Shown here one piece after another: positions 23,857 through 33,537 of a stretch of 64,000 nucleotides of DNA. This DNA comes from an uncultured Thiotrichaceae bacterium. Lineage in GTDB: Bacteria > Pseudomonadota > Gammaproteobacteria > Thiotrichales > Thiotrichaceae. Below the pieces are notes generated by a model, which did not search any database, was not told where the DNA came from, and saw only the letters and a program-made list of their open reading frames with translations. The position numbers and the translations under genes were made by a program. Position 1 is the stretch's first letter. The number at the start of each line of letters is the position of its first letter. Location of the stretch: positions 62,001 through 126,000 of the forward strand of contig CALAMO010000001.1 in assembly GCA_937925855.1 (NCBI GenBank), given 5' to 3'.

Positions 23857-25365
23857 TCAGCGGAATTTCCCGCGACCCAACCAGCCAATCACCCCTAATA
23901 ACATTACCCACACAAGCAGTGACGGCCAGTTCGCCCAGCGGATATAAGGGGTAAGCCCCTGCATTGGTTGGGCCTTGGCTTTAATCACAGCCTGCTGATA
24001 TTGTGCAGCAGTGGCAATGACCTTGCCCTTCTCATTAATAATGGCACTCACGCCGTTATTGGTCGCCCGCAGCATATAACGCCCAGTTTCCAGGGCGCGC
24101 AAGCGTGCAATTTCAGCATGCTGCTGCGGCTCAATTGAACCGGTAAACCAGCCATCGTTACTCACATTCACCAGCATGGTCGCCTCTGGCAGGCCAGTCA
24201 GCATCTCAGCGCCATAAGCATCCTCGTAGCAGATGGAAATGCGCATGGGCTGTCCGGCCAACATGAGATTCGTCTTACCGCGCCACGGCGTAACATTGTC
24301 ATAAGGCAGAATAATAAAGCGCTCCATCCAGCGCAGGTATTCCAACAGCGGTATATATTCACTAAAGGGCACGAGATGCCGCTTGGCATAAACATCACGG
24401 TTTTCACTGAGTGCAATCACCGCGTTATAGGTTTTATTGCCATCTGCTTCATAATAAAATCCACCAGCCAATAGGTGAGTACCCAAGGCTTTGAATAACT
24501 TTTGCAGCGGTAGGATGACATCGTCCATAGCGTGGTTAAACGTATCAGGGATCGCCGTTTCCGGCCAGATGATGAGATCGGAGTCCTCAAGGTGCGGCGT
24601 CATCAGATCAATATGCTGCTGAATATGCTGCGAACGCAGCTGGGGCTGCCATTTTTCCTGTTGCAGGATATTGCCTTGAATCATCGTGACTCTGATAGGC
24701 TGGTCGACAGCTTGTGTCCAGTGAATCGTCCCTAGCGCATAGCCACCGCCCCCCGTTAGCAGCAGCACCAATAAACCAACGAACCGTTCACCCCTAGAGC
24801 CAATGGCGAGTAGCACACAGGCCCCCGCACCCAGTGCCACAATCCAGCTGATGCCCAAAGAGCCAATCAGCGGGGCATACGCCGCCAGCCAAGTATCCGC
24901 CTGTGTATGGCCCAGCTGAAGCCATGGGAAACCGGTTAAAAACCAGCTGCGGAACCACTCGGTGAGTCCCCATGCTGCCGGAAACACTAGCAGGAGCTTG
25001 ACCCAGCGGAGCTGATAAGGAAAGAAGTGCACCAGCCAGCCAAACAGCATCAGCGTCAGCGCCACCAAAATTACAAATATCAGCACCATGCCGCCCGCAA
25101 TCAGGCTATTGGCCCCGCCAAAAAAGTGGATACTGACATAAATCCAGTGCGCGCCCCCGGCAAACGCACCAATGCCATAGACCCAGGCCAAACGCATACG
25201 CTGGCCCCGCAGCATAGGCTTCAAATTCAACCAAAACAGTATAGCTGGTGATAACCAAGCAATAGGCCGCCAGGCAAAAGGCGCAAAGGCCAGCACCAGT
25301 ACTAGCCCCGCTAGAAAAGCGAAGAAATAGTCACGGCGAGAAATATTCGCACGAAAAGTCAGCAT
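23857..25365 (-). CDS. lnt: Apolipoprotein N-acyltransferase
   Basis: Adds the third acyl chain to the N-terminal Cys of lipoproteins at the periplasmic face of the inner membrane. 502 residues: seven or so N-terminal transmembrane helices, then a nitrilase-like domain with the catalytic Glu (WPETAIPD), Lys (DVYAKRHLVPFSEYIP) and Cys (RISICYEDAYG), and a final C-terminal helix. The corC gene upstream on the same strand is its usual neighbour. The other lipoprotein-maturation enzyme, lgt, is at 49.4 kb. Confidence 0.96.
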   Translation of the reverse strand: MLTFRANISRRDYFFAFLAGLVLVLAFAPFAWRPIAWLSPAILFWLNLKPMLRGQRMRLAWVYGIGAFAGGAHWIYVSIHFFGGANSLIAGGMVLIFVILVALTLMLFGWLVHFFPYQLRWVKLLLVFPAAWGLTEWFRSWFLTGFPWLQLGHTQADTWLAAYAPLIGSLGISWIVALGAGACVLLAIGSRGERFVGLLVLLLTGGGGYALGTIHWTQAVDQPIRVTMIQGNILQQEKWQPQLRSQHIQQHIDLMTPHLEDSDLIIWPETAIPDTFNHAMDDVILPLQKLFKALGTHLLAGGFYYEADGNKTYNAVIALSENRDVYAKRHLVPFSEYIPLLEYLRWMERFIILPYDNVTPWRGKTNLMLAGQPMRISICYEDAYGAEMLTGLPEATMLVNVSNDGWFTGSIEPQQHAEIARLRALETGRYMLRATNNGVSAIINEKGKVIATAAQYQQAVIKAKAQPMQGLTPYIRWANWPSLLVWVMLLGVIGWLGRGKFR

Positions 25366-25576
25366 AAAATGTCCGAATCAGGAACAGCAAAACATAATTT
25401 AGCGCAGGTATACCTGCAAACTTAGCCCGTTTCACACATTATACAGAAACCAACCCGGCAGCGGGGAAGTCTAGCCCTAATGATTTTCTAAACCTAGCCT
25501 AGGTACAACGCTTAAACGCTCAGGTAAACAGCCCAATAAGCCAAGGGCAACCCTCAGCAGTAGTGGATAATGGTGC

Positions 25577-26446
25577 TTAAGCAACCGCAAGCTCAGCTGC
25601 GAGCGCTTCATTGCGTAAAACTTCGAGCATAAGAATGCGCCGATTATCACTGCGCAATACGCGAAACAGCAACCCATCGTGCAAAAGCTCTTCACCCTGG
25701 CGTGGAATTTTCCCCATGCGTTTAATCACTAATCCAGCAATGGTATCGTATTCAGTGCTGCTTAGCTGCGTGCCCAGCATGTCATCGATGTCTTCCAGCG
25801 GCGTGGTGGCTTGCATCACAAAGCGACCATTGCCGTAGCGGCGGATATTGCCCTCTTCCTCCTCATCGGCATCATGCTCATCATCGATATTGCCCACGAT
25901 TTGTTCTAACACGTCTTCAAAAGTCACCAAACCGGCAACACCGGAGTATTCGTCAATGACAATAGCCATGTGACTACGGTTATTACGAAACTCACCTAGC
26001 AGGCGGTTCAGCCCCTGAATCTCCGGCACCACGAGTGCAGGCCGTACCACATCATCGATATCAAAAGCATCCTGATTACCGATATAACGCAGTAAATCTT
26101 TCGCTAACAGAATCCCGATGAGGTCATCACGGTCCTCATCAAAGACCGGATAACGGGAGTGCTCGGTTTCTGCGATGCACTTTAAAATTGAGTTAAAGTC
26201 CGCATCTTGCCGCAGGAAATCAATCTGTGCGCGCGGCAACATAATATCTCTAACCTGCAAGCTGCCAAATTCCATCACCCCCTGCATCATGTCGACCGCA
26301 TCACCGTGCAAAATATTTTTATCATTAGCACGCTGTAGCTCATCGAGCAGTTCATTTTGGTTTTGTGAAGAAAGCTCAAAACGATCAATCAGCCACTGTT
26401 TCCACTTTGGCCGTGATCGGGGTACCGCCGTTCGTTTGTGTTTCAT
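25577..26446 (-). CDS. corC: CorC/YbeX-type CBS-domain protein
   Basis: 289 residues: two CBS motifs (MLPRAQIDFL... and ...VIDEYSGVAGLVTFEDVLEQIVGNI), followed by a CorC_HlyC C-terminal domain (TTPLEDIDDMLG, YDTIAGLVIKRMGKIP). There is no membrane DUF21 part, so this is the soluble YbeX class, implicated in magnesium/cobalt efflux and, in E. coli, ribosome metabolism. It lies nine bases from ybeY in the conserved phoH-ybeY-corC-lnt order. Confidence 0.93.
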   Translation of the reverse strand: MKHKRTAVPRSRPKWKQWLIDRFELSSQNQNELLDELQRANDKNILHGDAVDMMQGVMEFGSLQVRDIMLPRAQIDFLRQDADFNSILKCIAETEHSRYPVFDEDRDDLIGILLAKDLLRYIGNQDAFDIDDVVRPALVVPEIQGLNRLLGEFRNNRSHMAIVIDEYSGVAGLVTFEDVLEQIVGNIDDEHDADEEEEGNIRRYGNGRFVMQATTPLEDIDDMLGTQLSSTEYDTIAGLVIKRMGKIPRQGEELLHDGLLFRVLRSDNRRILMLEVLRNEALAAELAVA

Positions 26447-26455
26447 TATATCCTG

Positions 26456-26935
26456 TCAGTCCGCCTCATACGGATTAGGAAACCCTAATCCACGCAGAAT
26501 TTCAATTTCTCTCGCTTCCATAATATCGGCTTCTATTTCCCTTACGTGATCGAAGCCCTGCAAATGCAGTAAACCATGAACTAACATGTGCGCCCAGTGC
26601 TGCCACTGCGTTTTGCCCTGTTCAGCCGCCTCCCGCAGAATCACCGGCTGGCACATCACCAGATCCCCCAGATAATCGATGTCTGCCTGATTATCCATCT
26701 CAGGCTCGGGCAGTAACATCGTATTGTCATACTGAAATGACAGCACGTTTGTAGCGTAATCTTTGCCACGAAACCCACCGTTTAACTCCCGGCTCTCTGC
26801 CTCATCCACCACGCGAATGACCACGCCCGCAGCGCCCTCATCTAGCCAACAGGCACTGGCCCAACGTTCAACTTCCGTCAACGCTGGCAGCTCGCTATAG
26901 GCCTGCGGATTCTGTATGTCAACCAATAGGGTCAT
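26456..26935 (-). CDS. ybeY: Endoribonuclease YbeY (16S rRNA maturation)
   Basis: 159 residues with the single-metal site HGLLHLQGFDH (H-x3-H-x5-H), preceded by the usual NGGFRGKDYATNVLSF strand. YbeY acts in 16S rRNA 3'-end processing and late 70S quality control. It sits between phoH and corC as in most proteobacteria. Confidence 0.96.
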   Translation of the reverse strand: MTLLVDIQNPQAYSELPALTEVERWASACWLDEGAAGVVIRVVDEAESRELNGGFRGKDYATNVLSFQYDNTMLLPEPEMDNQADIDYLGDLVMCQPVILREAAEQGKTQWQHWAHMLVHGLLHLQGFDHVREIEADIMEAREIEILRGLGFPNPYEAD

Positions 26936-27004
26936 GGCAGCAGCCCAATAATGGGTATAGGACGGCTACATTCTTCGCTAATGCAGCGTTTTATTTGTAA
27001 GCGG

Positions 27005-27988
27005 CTACACGGGCTGTTTATGTTCATAGGCTTCAACAATTTTCTGTACCAGCTGGTGCCGCACCACATCATGCCCATGGAACCAGCTGAAGCTGATGCC
27101 GTCTACGCCCTTCAGAATGTCCAACACCTGCTTTAGGCCAGATACCTGATGTTTGAGCAAATCAATCTGTGTGATGTCACCGGTGATAACAGCGGTAGAA
27201 CCAAAACCCAAACGTGTCAGAAACATTTTCATTTGCTCCGCCGTGGTATTTTGCGCCTCATCCAGCAGAATGAATGAGTCGTTTAGCGTACGTCCCCGCA
27301 TATAAGCCAGCGGCGCAACTTCAATCACGTTGCGCTCGATCAGCCGGTTTACTTTCTCAATCCCCATCATTTCAAACAGTGCGTCGTACATCGGGCGCAA
27401 ATAGGGGTCAATTTTTTGTGATAAATCACCCGGCAGAAAGCCCAGGCGTTCCCCAGCTTCAACCGCTGGCCGAACCAAGATCAGCCGCTTAACCTCATCC
27501 CGCTCCAACGCTTCTACTGCACAAGCAACCGCCAGCCAGGTTTTACCGGTTCCCGCCGGGCCAACGCCAAAATTCACGTCGTGCGTACGAATATTCTCGA
27601 TATAGCGCGCCTGGGTCAATCCTTTAGGTTTAATGTAGCCACGACGGGTGCGGATGCGAATATCACTGTGCGTGTGCTTATCGACCGTTTCTAGATTAGC
27701 CTGCTGCAGGAACAGATGAATCTGCGCCTGATTGAGCACGCTCTCACGGGTTTCCTGATAAAGATCGCGGATAAGGTTAACGGCGGTTTGCACAATGGCG
27801 GTTTTACCGCTGACTTGGAACTGGTGCGCCCGATTATTGATTTCAATGCCGAGGCGATTTTCCAATAGGCGTAGATGTTGATCAAACTGCCCGCACAGAT
27901 TCATAAGACGTTCGGAGTCAACGGGATCAAGTTCAAAGCGAATACTGGCATTGTCTGCCGGGTCAAGCGAATGGGCTGCTGTGCTCAA
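27005..27988 (-). CDS. ybeZ: PhoH-like ATPase (YbeZ)
   Basis: 327 residues. P-loop GPAGTGKTWLAV, the DEAQNTT Walker B-like segment, and the upstream RPAVEAGERLGFLPG motif identify a PhoH-family ATPase. An N-terminal KH-like region (about residues 20-80) is typical of the YbeZ group. It partners YbeY in RNA metabolism. miaB, often the next gene upstream, is not here; the polysaccharide locus starts instead. Confidence 0.94.
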   Translation of the reverse strand: MSTAAHSLDPADNASIRFELDPVDSERLMNLCGQFDQHLRLLENRLGIEINNRAHQFQVSGKTAIVQTAVNLIRDLYQETRESVLNQAQIHLFLQQANLETVDKHTHSDIRIRTRRGYIKPKGLTQARYIENIRTHDVNFGVGPAGTGKTWLAVACAVEALERDEVKRLILVRPAVEAGERLGFLPGDLSQKIDPYLRPMYDALFEMMGIEKVNRLIERNVIEVAPLAYMRGRTLNDSFILLDEAQNTTAEQMKMFLTRLGFGSTAVITGDITQIDLLKHQVSGLKQVLDILKGVDGISFSWFHGHDVVRHQLVQKIVEAYEHKQPV

Positions 27989-28068
27989 GTACGGATTGTT
28001 CCTGTCATTATACTCAATTGTTGATTATAACTCAGAGCGTTACCCACGGCCAATTGTACTCACTCCGA

Positions 28069-29427
28069 TCACCGTCCTATCTTTAACAACTGACCGAACT
28101 GGCGAAATGCCAGAGTCTCTAACACAATGCCATTAGTGTTCGCTGTCAGCGCTTTATTCGGCAGATCATCAGCCTCATAAACCCCGGCGTACCAACCTAG
28201 CTCCGGGTCATGGGCCTGCGCAATACGCGCCATCATTTTTTGGGTATAGGCCGTTTCATACAGCATATGCCAACCAAAAACAGCCTTAGTACTCAGCGTT
28301 TTATAAGCAGCGGCATCCTGGCCGTCCTCTGTAATCGCGTTCCAAACTTTACCATCAGTAAATACCGTGTTGTAGACAAAATAAGGTGCCTGATCGATAT
28401 TATCTTCGCTCACCGCAGTCAAAATCCCCGTCGCCTCATAGCGCTTTTCCTGCGCCTGATACACGCGCCACGCTAGCTCGCGTGAAATTCGATCCCAGCC
28501 ATATTCAATGCCATCCAGAATGTAAGGCTCACTCACAACATAATTGTGCGCCTGAAACCGTTCAGGATCGCGGCTATCGGTGACGACCTCGATGCCATAA
28601 ATGTCGATAAAATTTACATAATCCAGATAATCCAACGCAACCGACACATCCGTTCCCATCAGGCTAAAGGATTTAGCCGCATACTCCTCGTAGCCTAAAC
28701 GACCTTCCTGCACGTAGTTGGTGCCACCATCAGCATTTAAATGTGTGCCGTACAACGTGCCCGCACGAATCATATTCGTTAACTGCCAGCGCTTAAGTAC
28801 CTGTTCTACGGCTGCCGTGTGCTGGTTGTAATGCCACACTAAAATATTAAACGGCACCAGTACCCGCCCGATGTCAATCGCCGACCAGCCAATACCGTTG
28901 GCTCGTGTCTTGTTTTTATAATCCACCATCGCCAGTGACTCGGTGTGGTAGACCTTATTCGGCAGCTGATTATCAAATAAAGCAATGGCAGCAAGCGAAC
29001 GTAGTACCGCTGCGACCCGCTGGTCAAACTCATCCTGCTGAATGATGCCAAGTCGCTGCGCAGCAATCACCGCCATCAGATAAGATGAGGTATCCCATAA
29101 AGTGGAGGACTGATAACCTTCCACTGAATTTACTAGGCCTGTTATTTTATTGGTATTATTTTCAAAGTACTTCCATGCTATCCTCGCCCACTGAAGCTCC
29201 TGTGCAGTCAATGGGCGCGGCGTTGTGACCTCCGCCCTGTCGGCGGAAGCAGCCACCTTTAACAGCGATACCCGCTGCCCCGCATCAGCCTTTTGACTAA
29301 GCACACCGGACGGCGTCACATCGACACGCTCTAAAGCTAATACCAGCGTAAACGCACTGATCAATCCAAACAGAAAGATCAAATGACTGCGCGCCCGCAC
29401 CAAGCCCTGTTTAACGCTCATAGTCAC
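28069..29427 (-). CDS. DUF3131 domain protein (envelope, polysaccharide-associated), copy A
   Basis: 452 residues with an N-terminal membrane anchor or signal helix (LIFLFGLISAFTLVLAL) and a DUF3131 domain from about residue 75 to the end. Conserved features shared with the second copy at 38.8 kb are SSTLWDTSSYL, GIGWSAIDIGR, VQEGRLGYEEY, DSRDPERFQAHNYV and AVSEDNID. The abundance of acidic and aromatic residues suggests an (alpha/alpha)6-type carbohydrate-active fold, but no catalysis is proven. It follows the GT2 synthase by 24 bases, the last gene of the leftward operon. Confidence 0.8.
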   Translation of the reverse strand: MTMSVKQGLVRARSHLIFLFGLISAFTLVLALERVDVTPSGVLSQKADAGQRVSLLKVAASADRAEVTTPRPLTAQELQWARIAWKYFENNTNKITGLVNSVEGYQSSTLWDTSSYLMAVIAAQRLGIIQQDEFDQRVAAVLRSLAAIALFDNQLPNKVYHTESLAMVDYKNKTRANGIGWSAIDIGRVLVPFNILVWHYNQHTAAVEQVLKRWQLTNMIRAGTLYGTHLNADGGTNYVQEGRLGYEEYAAKSFSLMGTDVSVALDYLDYVNFIDIYGIEVVTDSRDPERFQAHNYVVSEPYILDGIEYGWDRISRELAWRVYQAQEKRYEATGILTAVSEDNIDQAPYFVYNTVFTDGKVWNAITEDGQDAAAYKTLSTKAVFGWHMLYETAYTQKMMARIAQAHDPELGWYAGVYEADDLPNKALTANTNGIVLETLAFRQFGQLLKIGR

Positions 29428-29451
29428 CCCAATGATAATAGTTCATCGATT

Positions 29452-31272
29452 TCAGGCCGCCTCTAGCGTTTCGGGTTGCCAAAATGCCGCCATTACAATA
29501 CCGCTCAGCGCAAAAATATTATTCAGCCCCCAGAACACATTCACTAAGATGCCACCGGCAGAATAGTTTGTATTGCCAAGGAGCAAAAACTGCACCGCCG
29601 CATACAATAAGCCCAGAACTGTCAGCCCAATAATCGCGGCCTGCGGCCAGACCAAATGCAGAAAATTACCTTCCTGCCGATCTTTCGGTGTGACTGGAAA
29701 CTTAATTTGCTCCCCTTTCAACACCGTCCATATGGCCTTTAAATTTGTCGGAAAGAATGATAAATAACTGGCCTTAGACCGGTAACCCGCGATGCCCCAG
29801 GTACCCATCATGAACGCTAGTTCCATCGCAATGAGAAACGGTAAAATATGAATGAAGAAATCGGTGGTATAAGCACTGACCGGCGCCACGGCGCTAAACA
29901 AATAAACCAAGGGTGCGATTAAGAACAAAGCATTCCAAATGCCCCCTAAGTACGACCAAACGGTGGTGGCATACATCAACCGCTGCCCAAAGCTTAAGCC
30001 TTTACGAAAGACCGGATTATCATTTTTAGCAATATCCAGCGTGCCACCCGCGTACTTAAAACGCTGTACCGACCAGCTTAGTAAATCCTGCGGTGAAAGC
30101 ATTTTTGATTCCACCTCAGGATGCAGAACGGACTTCCAGTTACGGCCCTGATCGGCATGCAGCACCAGTGAGGTATAAATATCTTCCGACACATGGAAAC
30201 GATACGGCGTAAACTCTTCTTCGTGCGCAATATTATGCCGCACCATCGACACCAGCTGATCGTCCAGCGCTTGCTCACCCGTCATTTTCTTCAGCGCAGC
30301 GGCCTTGGTGTTCACCTGGCACTCAATATTATCGGAATAGCTTTTTAAAGCGGCTTCCATCACCGCATCGCGCCGATGAATCGACCCCGCACCACAGCAA
30401 AAAGACGCATTAACCCAGTTTCTTCGCCGCTGAATAATGTCATAAAACATTTTAGGCTCGTTCACAAACGGATCATCGCCCAGCATCACCGGGCCAATCA
30501 GCCGTTCTATCCCCTTGCCCAACCAACGTCCTGGCGTAGACAGCCAGCATTCCAGTGCCTGTGGCAGGCGCCGCCCTTCCGGCAGGTCAAAAAACCATTG
30601 TGGCGTCTGCACCCAGGCCACGTCAGGGTCACGAAAATAGCCCATGGTGTGTTCCAGCAAAGTGGGAAAAGGCCGAGTATCCGCATCACAAATGACGATG
30701 AAATCCCCACAGCTCTGCTCCATCGCATTGCGCAGATTACCCGCCTTAAAACCTATATTGTTATCGCGGGTAATGTAGGCAACGCCCTCTTCTTCAGCCA
30801 CCTGCTGCATCGCGGGCCGCCGCCCATCGTCGAGCACATAGATCTCAAGATCAAGGGCATGCGGATAGGTCATTTTCTTTGCGTCAATCAGACTCAGTCG
30901 CACCAACTCAGGGTCTTCATCATAAGAAGGAAAGAATACATCCACCGCTAGCAGCCGATCCTCACCGTACAGTGTTGCCGTCACCTCCGCCAGAGTGGCC
31001 GGTGCCGGGCGCTGTGGATAATCGTCCACCTTCCATAAATTGAATACAAACAGAACGAGACCGATATAAGCCGCCGTTTCTGCAAATGCTAGTGGAATGG
31101 CATACCACAGCGCTTCCATATTGAGTGATTCCGTCCAGCGCCACCACAAGTACCAGGCCCCCAGACTTAAAGCAACCACGGCAAGATACTGCCAGATAGC
31201 CTCAACCGTGGCCGAATAGGCTAGCGGTGGTTCTGGTTTGCGGTGTTCAAAACGATCGAAGTAGAAAGCCAT
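29452..31272 (-). CDS. Cellulose-synthase-like GT2 glycosyltransferase
   Basis: 606 residues. Transmembrane helices flank a processive GT2 domain with the ordered motifs DDG (148-150), DAD (196-198), SFCCGAGSIHRR, SED (362-364) and QRFKY (403-407). The last replaces the canonical QxxRW of cellulose synthases. There are two N-terminal helices and four or five C-terminal ones. Unlike BcsA it stops without a PilZ domain, so direct c-di-GMP activation is not expected. It probably makes and extrudes a beta-linked polymer. Co-directional STAS, kinase and phosphatase genes upstream suggest control by partner switching. Confidence 0.88.
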   Translation of the reverse strand: MAFYFDRFEHRKPEPPLAYSATVEAIWQYLAVVALSLGAWYLWWRWTESLNMEALWYAIPLAFAETAAYIGLVLFVFNLWKVDDYPQRPAPATLAEVTATLYGEDRLLAVDVFFPSYDEDPELVRLSLIDAKKMTYPHALDLEIYVLDDGRRPAMQQVAEEEGVAYITRDNNIGFKAGNLRNAMEQSCGDFIVICDADTRPFPTLLEHTMGYFRDPDVAWVQTPQWFFDLPEGRRLPQALECWLSTPGRWLGKGIERLIGPVMLGDDPFVNEPKMFYDIIQRRRNWVNASFCCGAGSIHRRDAVMEAALKSYSDNIECQVNTKAAALKKMTGEQALDDQLVSMVRHNIAHEEEFTPYRFHVSEDIYTSLVLHADQGRNWKSVLHPEVESKMLSPQDLLSWSVQRFKYAGGTLDIAKNDNPVFRKGLSFGQRLMYATTVWSYLGGIWNALFLIAPLVYLFSAVAPVSAYTTDFFIHILPFLIAMELAFMMGTWGIAGYRSKASYLSFFPTNLKAIWTVLKGEQIKFPVTPKDRQEGNFLHLVWPQAAIIGLTVLGLLYAAVQFLLLGNTNYSAGGILVNVFWGLNNIFALSGIVMAAFWQPETLEAA

Positions 31273-31338
31273 TATTATTTTAATTCAGCGTTTGTCTTAC
31301 ACAATTAGGCAGGGCAGCAGATCAGCGCCCCATTTATT

Positions 31339-31776
31339 TTACGCCAGCTGCTTACACAGGTGTAAATGATTGCCATCCTGGTTACATTCATAGTGCAGGG
31401 AATCTGCCAACATGCGAATCAGCCCCAGGCCCCACCCCCCCTCTGGCAGGCTCTCAGGTTCTGGCAGCAGCGCATCGTCGCCTGCACTTCCCCGCTGGAG
31501 CTGCGCCGCTGGAATCGGATGGCCACGGTCAGAAATAATCACTTTCAGCTGGTCATCCGGGTTGCATTCAACCCGTACGTGCACGTCGTGACCGGTCTCA
31601 TTATCGTAGGCATGCTCAATCACATTGTTCACCGCTTCAACCAACATCAGTTCAATTTGGCCGACTTGTTCCGTCGGCAAGTCCAGTTCCTGGCCAATGC
31701 CACGCACCGCACTGCCTAACAGCCGCACATGCGCTAATTGGCTGTCTATAAACAGACGAATATTATAGGTTGACAT
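31339..31776 (-). CDS. RsbW/SpoIIAB-like serine kinase (anti-sigma-type ATPase)
   Basis: 145 residues forming a single HATPase_c_2 domain: N-box EAVNNVIEHAYDN, G1 box ISDRGHPIP, G2 box GGWGLGLIR. In partner switches these proteins phosphorylate a STAS antagonist on Ser/Thr and bind a sigma factor or another target. No sigma factor gene is nearby, so the target may be something else. The STAS gene lies 143 bases upstream and the matching phosphatase upstream of that. Confidence 0.88.
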   Translation of the reverse strand: MSTYNIRLFIDSQLAHVRLLGSAVRGIGQELDLPTEQVGQIELMLVEAVNNVIEHAYDNETGHDVHVRVECNPDDQLKVIISDRGHPIPAAQLQRGSAGDDALLPEPESLPEGGWGLGLIRMLADSLHYECNQDGNHLHLCKQLA

Positions 31777-31919
31777 CGCTTTCTGTGCCCCGTTGTACCA
31801 CGCACAGACTGCTGCTGTGGTGTTTGTGTGTGCCTTGCTGATCGGTATGGCTACTCCGTCGCTAACCGCTCAATTCATACGCAATAATGATCACCCGTGC
31901 CTCGGACAGATCCCTAGGT

Positions 31920-32261
31920 TCAGGCAGTTGCCATCATATCCAGCGCACTATCAGCATCAGCAGCCATTTGAAACACCCGATCCATTCGGGTCAGTTTAAA
32001 TAACTCCGCCACAATGCCATGTGCACCAGCAATCACTAAATCACCGCTGCCGCCGACCATTTTAAGGATACTTACGACCGCCCCCAGACTACTACTATCC
32101 ATAAATTCGACGGCGCTGACATCAAGAATAAGGCGCTGGGTGCCTGCCCCAATCATTTCACTCACCCTGAGGCGTAACTCCGGCGCATTGGCGGCATCAA
32201 GCCGAGGTTCTAATACCTTTAACACGGTCAGTTCTTCATGGGTATGGACTGATAGCTTCAT
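31920..32261 (-). CDS. STAS-domain protein (anti-sigma factor antagonist type)
   Basis: 113 residues, a single STAS domain. The phosphorylatable site is intact: VEFMDSSSLGAVV, with Asp55 and Ser56-58. Dephosphorylated STAS proteins bind their RsbW-like kinase and release its target. Comparable free STAS proteins (SypA in Vibrio fischeri, HsbA in Pseudomonas aeruginosa) control biofilm polysaccharides or motility. Gene order here (phosphatase, STAS, kinase) makes a complete switch. Confidence 0.88.
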   Translation of the reverse strand: MKLSVHTHEELTVLKVLEPRLDAANAPELRLRVSEMIGAGTQRLILDVSAVEFMDSSSLGAVVSILKMVGGSGDLVIAGAHGIVAELFKLTRMDRVFQMAADADSALDMMATA

Positions 32262-32319
32262 TAGTAGCTCTCTTTGGCATTATAAATTATTTTTATAAAT
32301 TGAATATTAAATCGTTATG

Positions 32320-33537
32320 CTAGCAAAGATCAACTATCAATAACGAAAGGTCATCAGGCGGGCTAACATCAACAGCATTTAACGTCCAAAGATTACAGAA
32401 TTCATTAACGCTCTCATCCGCACTTAAATGCGCAGTATCTTTTAAAGTTTCACCTAAATCAGCAGGCGTGTACAGAGTATTGTCTGGTTTAGTCAATTCA
32501 AACAAACCATCCGAGAATAAGGCCAGACGTGTACCCACCGGAAAGTCACAGCTGACAGACTCGTACTCAGCTTGTGGAATGAGTCCTACCGGAAAGCCGG
32601 TACACTCCAATTCTTGCAATTGTTGTGTCTGCGTGTTTAACAGGAAGGGTTTGGGGTGTCCGGCCTGAACAAAATGCAGCCGCTGCTGCGTGGTATCTAC
32701 CACACCAAGGATCATCGTAAAATAGTGCTCACTGAAATCAAGCACCTCCTGCAAATACGCATTGAAAGCCGTTACCATTTGACTCAGTTGGGGTGCCACC
32801 GCTGCGGTGGGCTGCAAACGGTCACGCAGACTAAGACCGGCAGAAGTCAACAAGTTACTCAGGTACATCGAGAGTAATGCAGACGATATACCGTGACCAG
32901 ACACATCAACGGTATAAAATAAGCTACGCTGGCTATCTAACGGGAAATAATTAAACGTATCGCCGCCGATGAAACTAGCCGGACGATAAAACCACGCGAA
33001 GTCTAAAGCGCCCATGCGCTTCTGGGCGGGCAACAGTCCATTTTGTAAGGCTGCGGCATGGCGCAGATCCTGTTGAATTTCATCCTGCGTCTGCTGCAAC
33101 GAAGCGTTCATCTGCCCGAGGTGGCGGTTTTGCAACGCCAGAGTGCGTTCTAGCTCAATCACCCGCTCAGCAGCGCGCAGCCTAACTGCAATTTCATCGG
33201 TTTCAATCGGCTTATTACTGAAATCATCTGCGCCGGCATCCATACCAGCGATTAAATTGAGTTTGCCGGACATGCCTGTTAACAGAATTATGTAAATATA
33301 GTGCGGTAAATCAGCCTGCCTGATACGCCGACACAAGCCAGGGCCATCCAAGCGCGGCATCAACCAGTCGGTAATGACAACCTGAAAGCGTTCATGTTGC
33401 AGGCAGTCCCACGCGATTTCACCATCTTCAGCCACCGTAACCTCATGACCTAGGAGCGTCAGCGTACGTTTCATGACCAAGCGCATATCGAGCGCATCAT
33501 CAACCAGAAGTATTTTCATATTATTGTTATTAGTCAT
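32320..33537 (-). CDS. Response regulator with PP2C (RsbU/SpoIIE-type) phosphatase output
   Basis: 405 residues from the ATG at 33537; an ATG at 33549 or one six codons later is also possible. N-terminal REC: ILLVDD, phospho-acceptor Asp57 in VITDWLMP, LLTG and NKP. A coiled linker (about 125-165) leads to a PP2C domain with FIGGDTFNYF, DVSGHGISSALLS and FSDGLFEL, which carry the metal ligands. The layout equals Pseudomonas HsbR without its C-terminal kinase; here that kinase is the separate RsbW-like gene. Phosphorylation from the divergent Hpt/kinase genes would set phosphatase activity on the STAS protein. Confidence 0.9.
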   Translation of the reverse strand: MTNNNNMKILLVDDALDMRLVMKRTLTLLGHEVTVAEDGEIAWDCLQHERFQVVITDWLMPRLDGPGLCRRIRQADLPHYIYIILLTGMSGKLNLIAGMDAGADDFSNKPIETDEIAVRLRAAERVIELERTLALQNRHLGQMNASLQQTQDEIQQDLRHAAALQNGLLPAQKRMGALDFAWFYRPASFIGGDTFNYFPLDSQRSLFYTVDVSGHGISSALLSMYLSNLLTSAGLSLRDRLQPTAAVAPQLSQMVTAFNAYLQEVLDFSEHYFTMILGVVDTTQQRLHFVQAGHPKPFLLNTQTQQLQELECTGFPVGLIPQAEYESVSCDFPVGTRLALFSDGLFELTKPDNTLYTPADLGETLKDTAHLSADESVNEFCNLWTLNAVDVSPPDDLSLLIVDLC

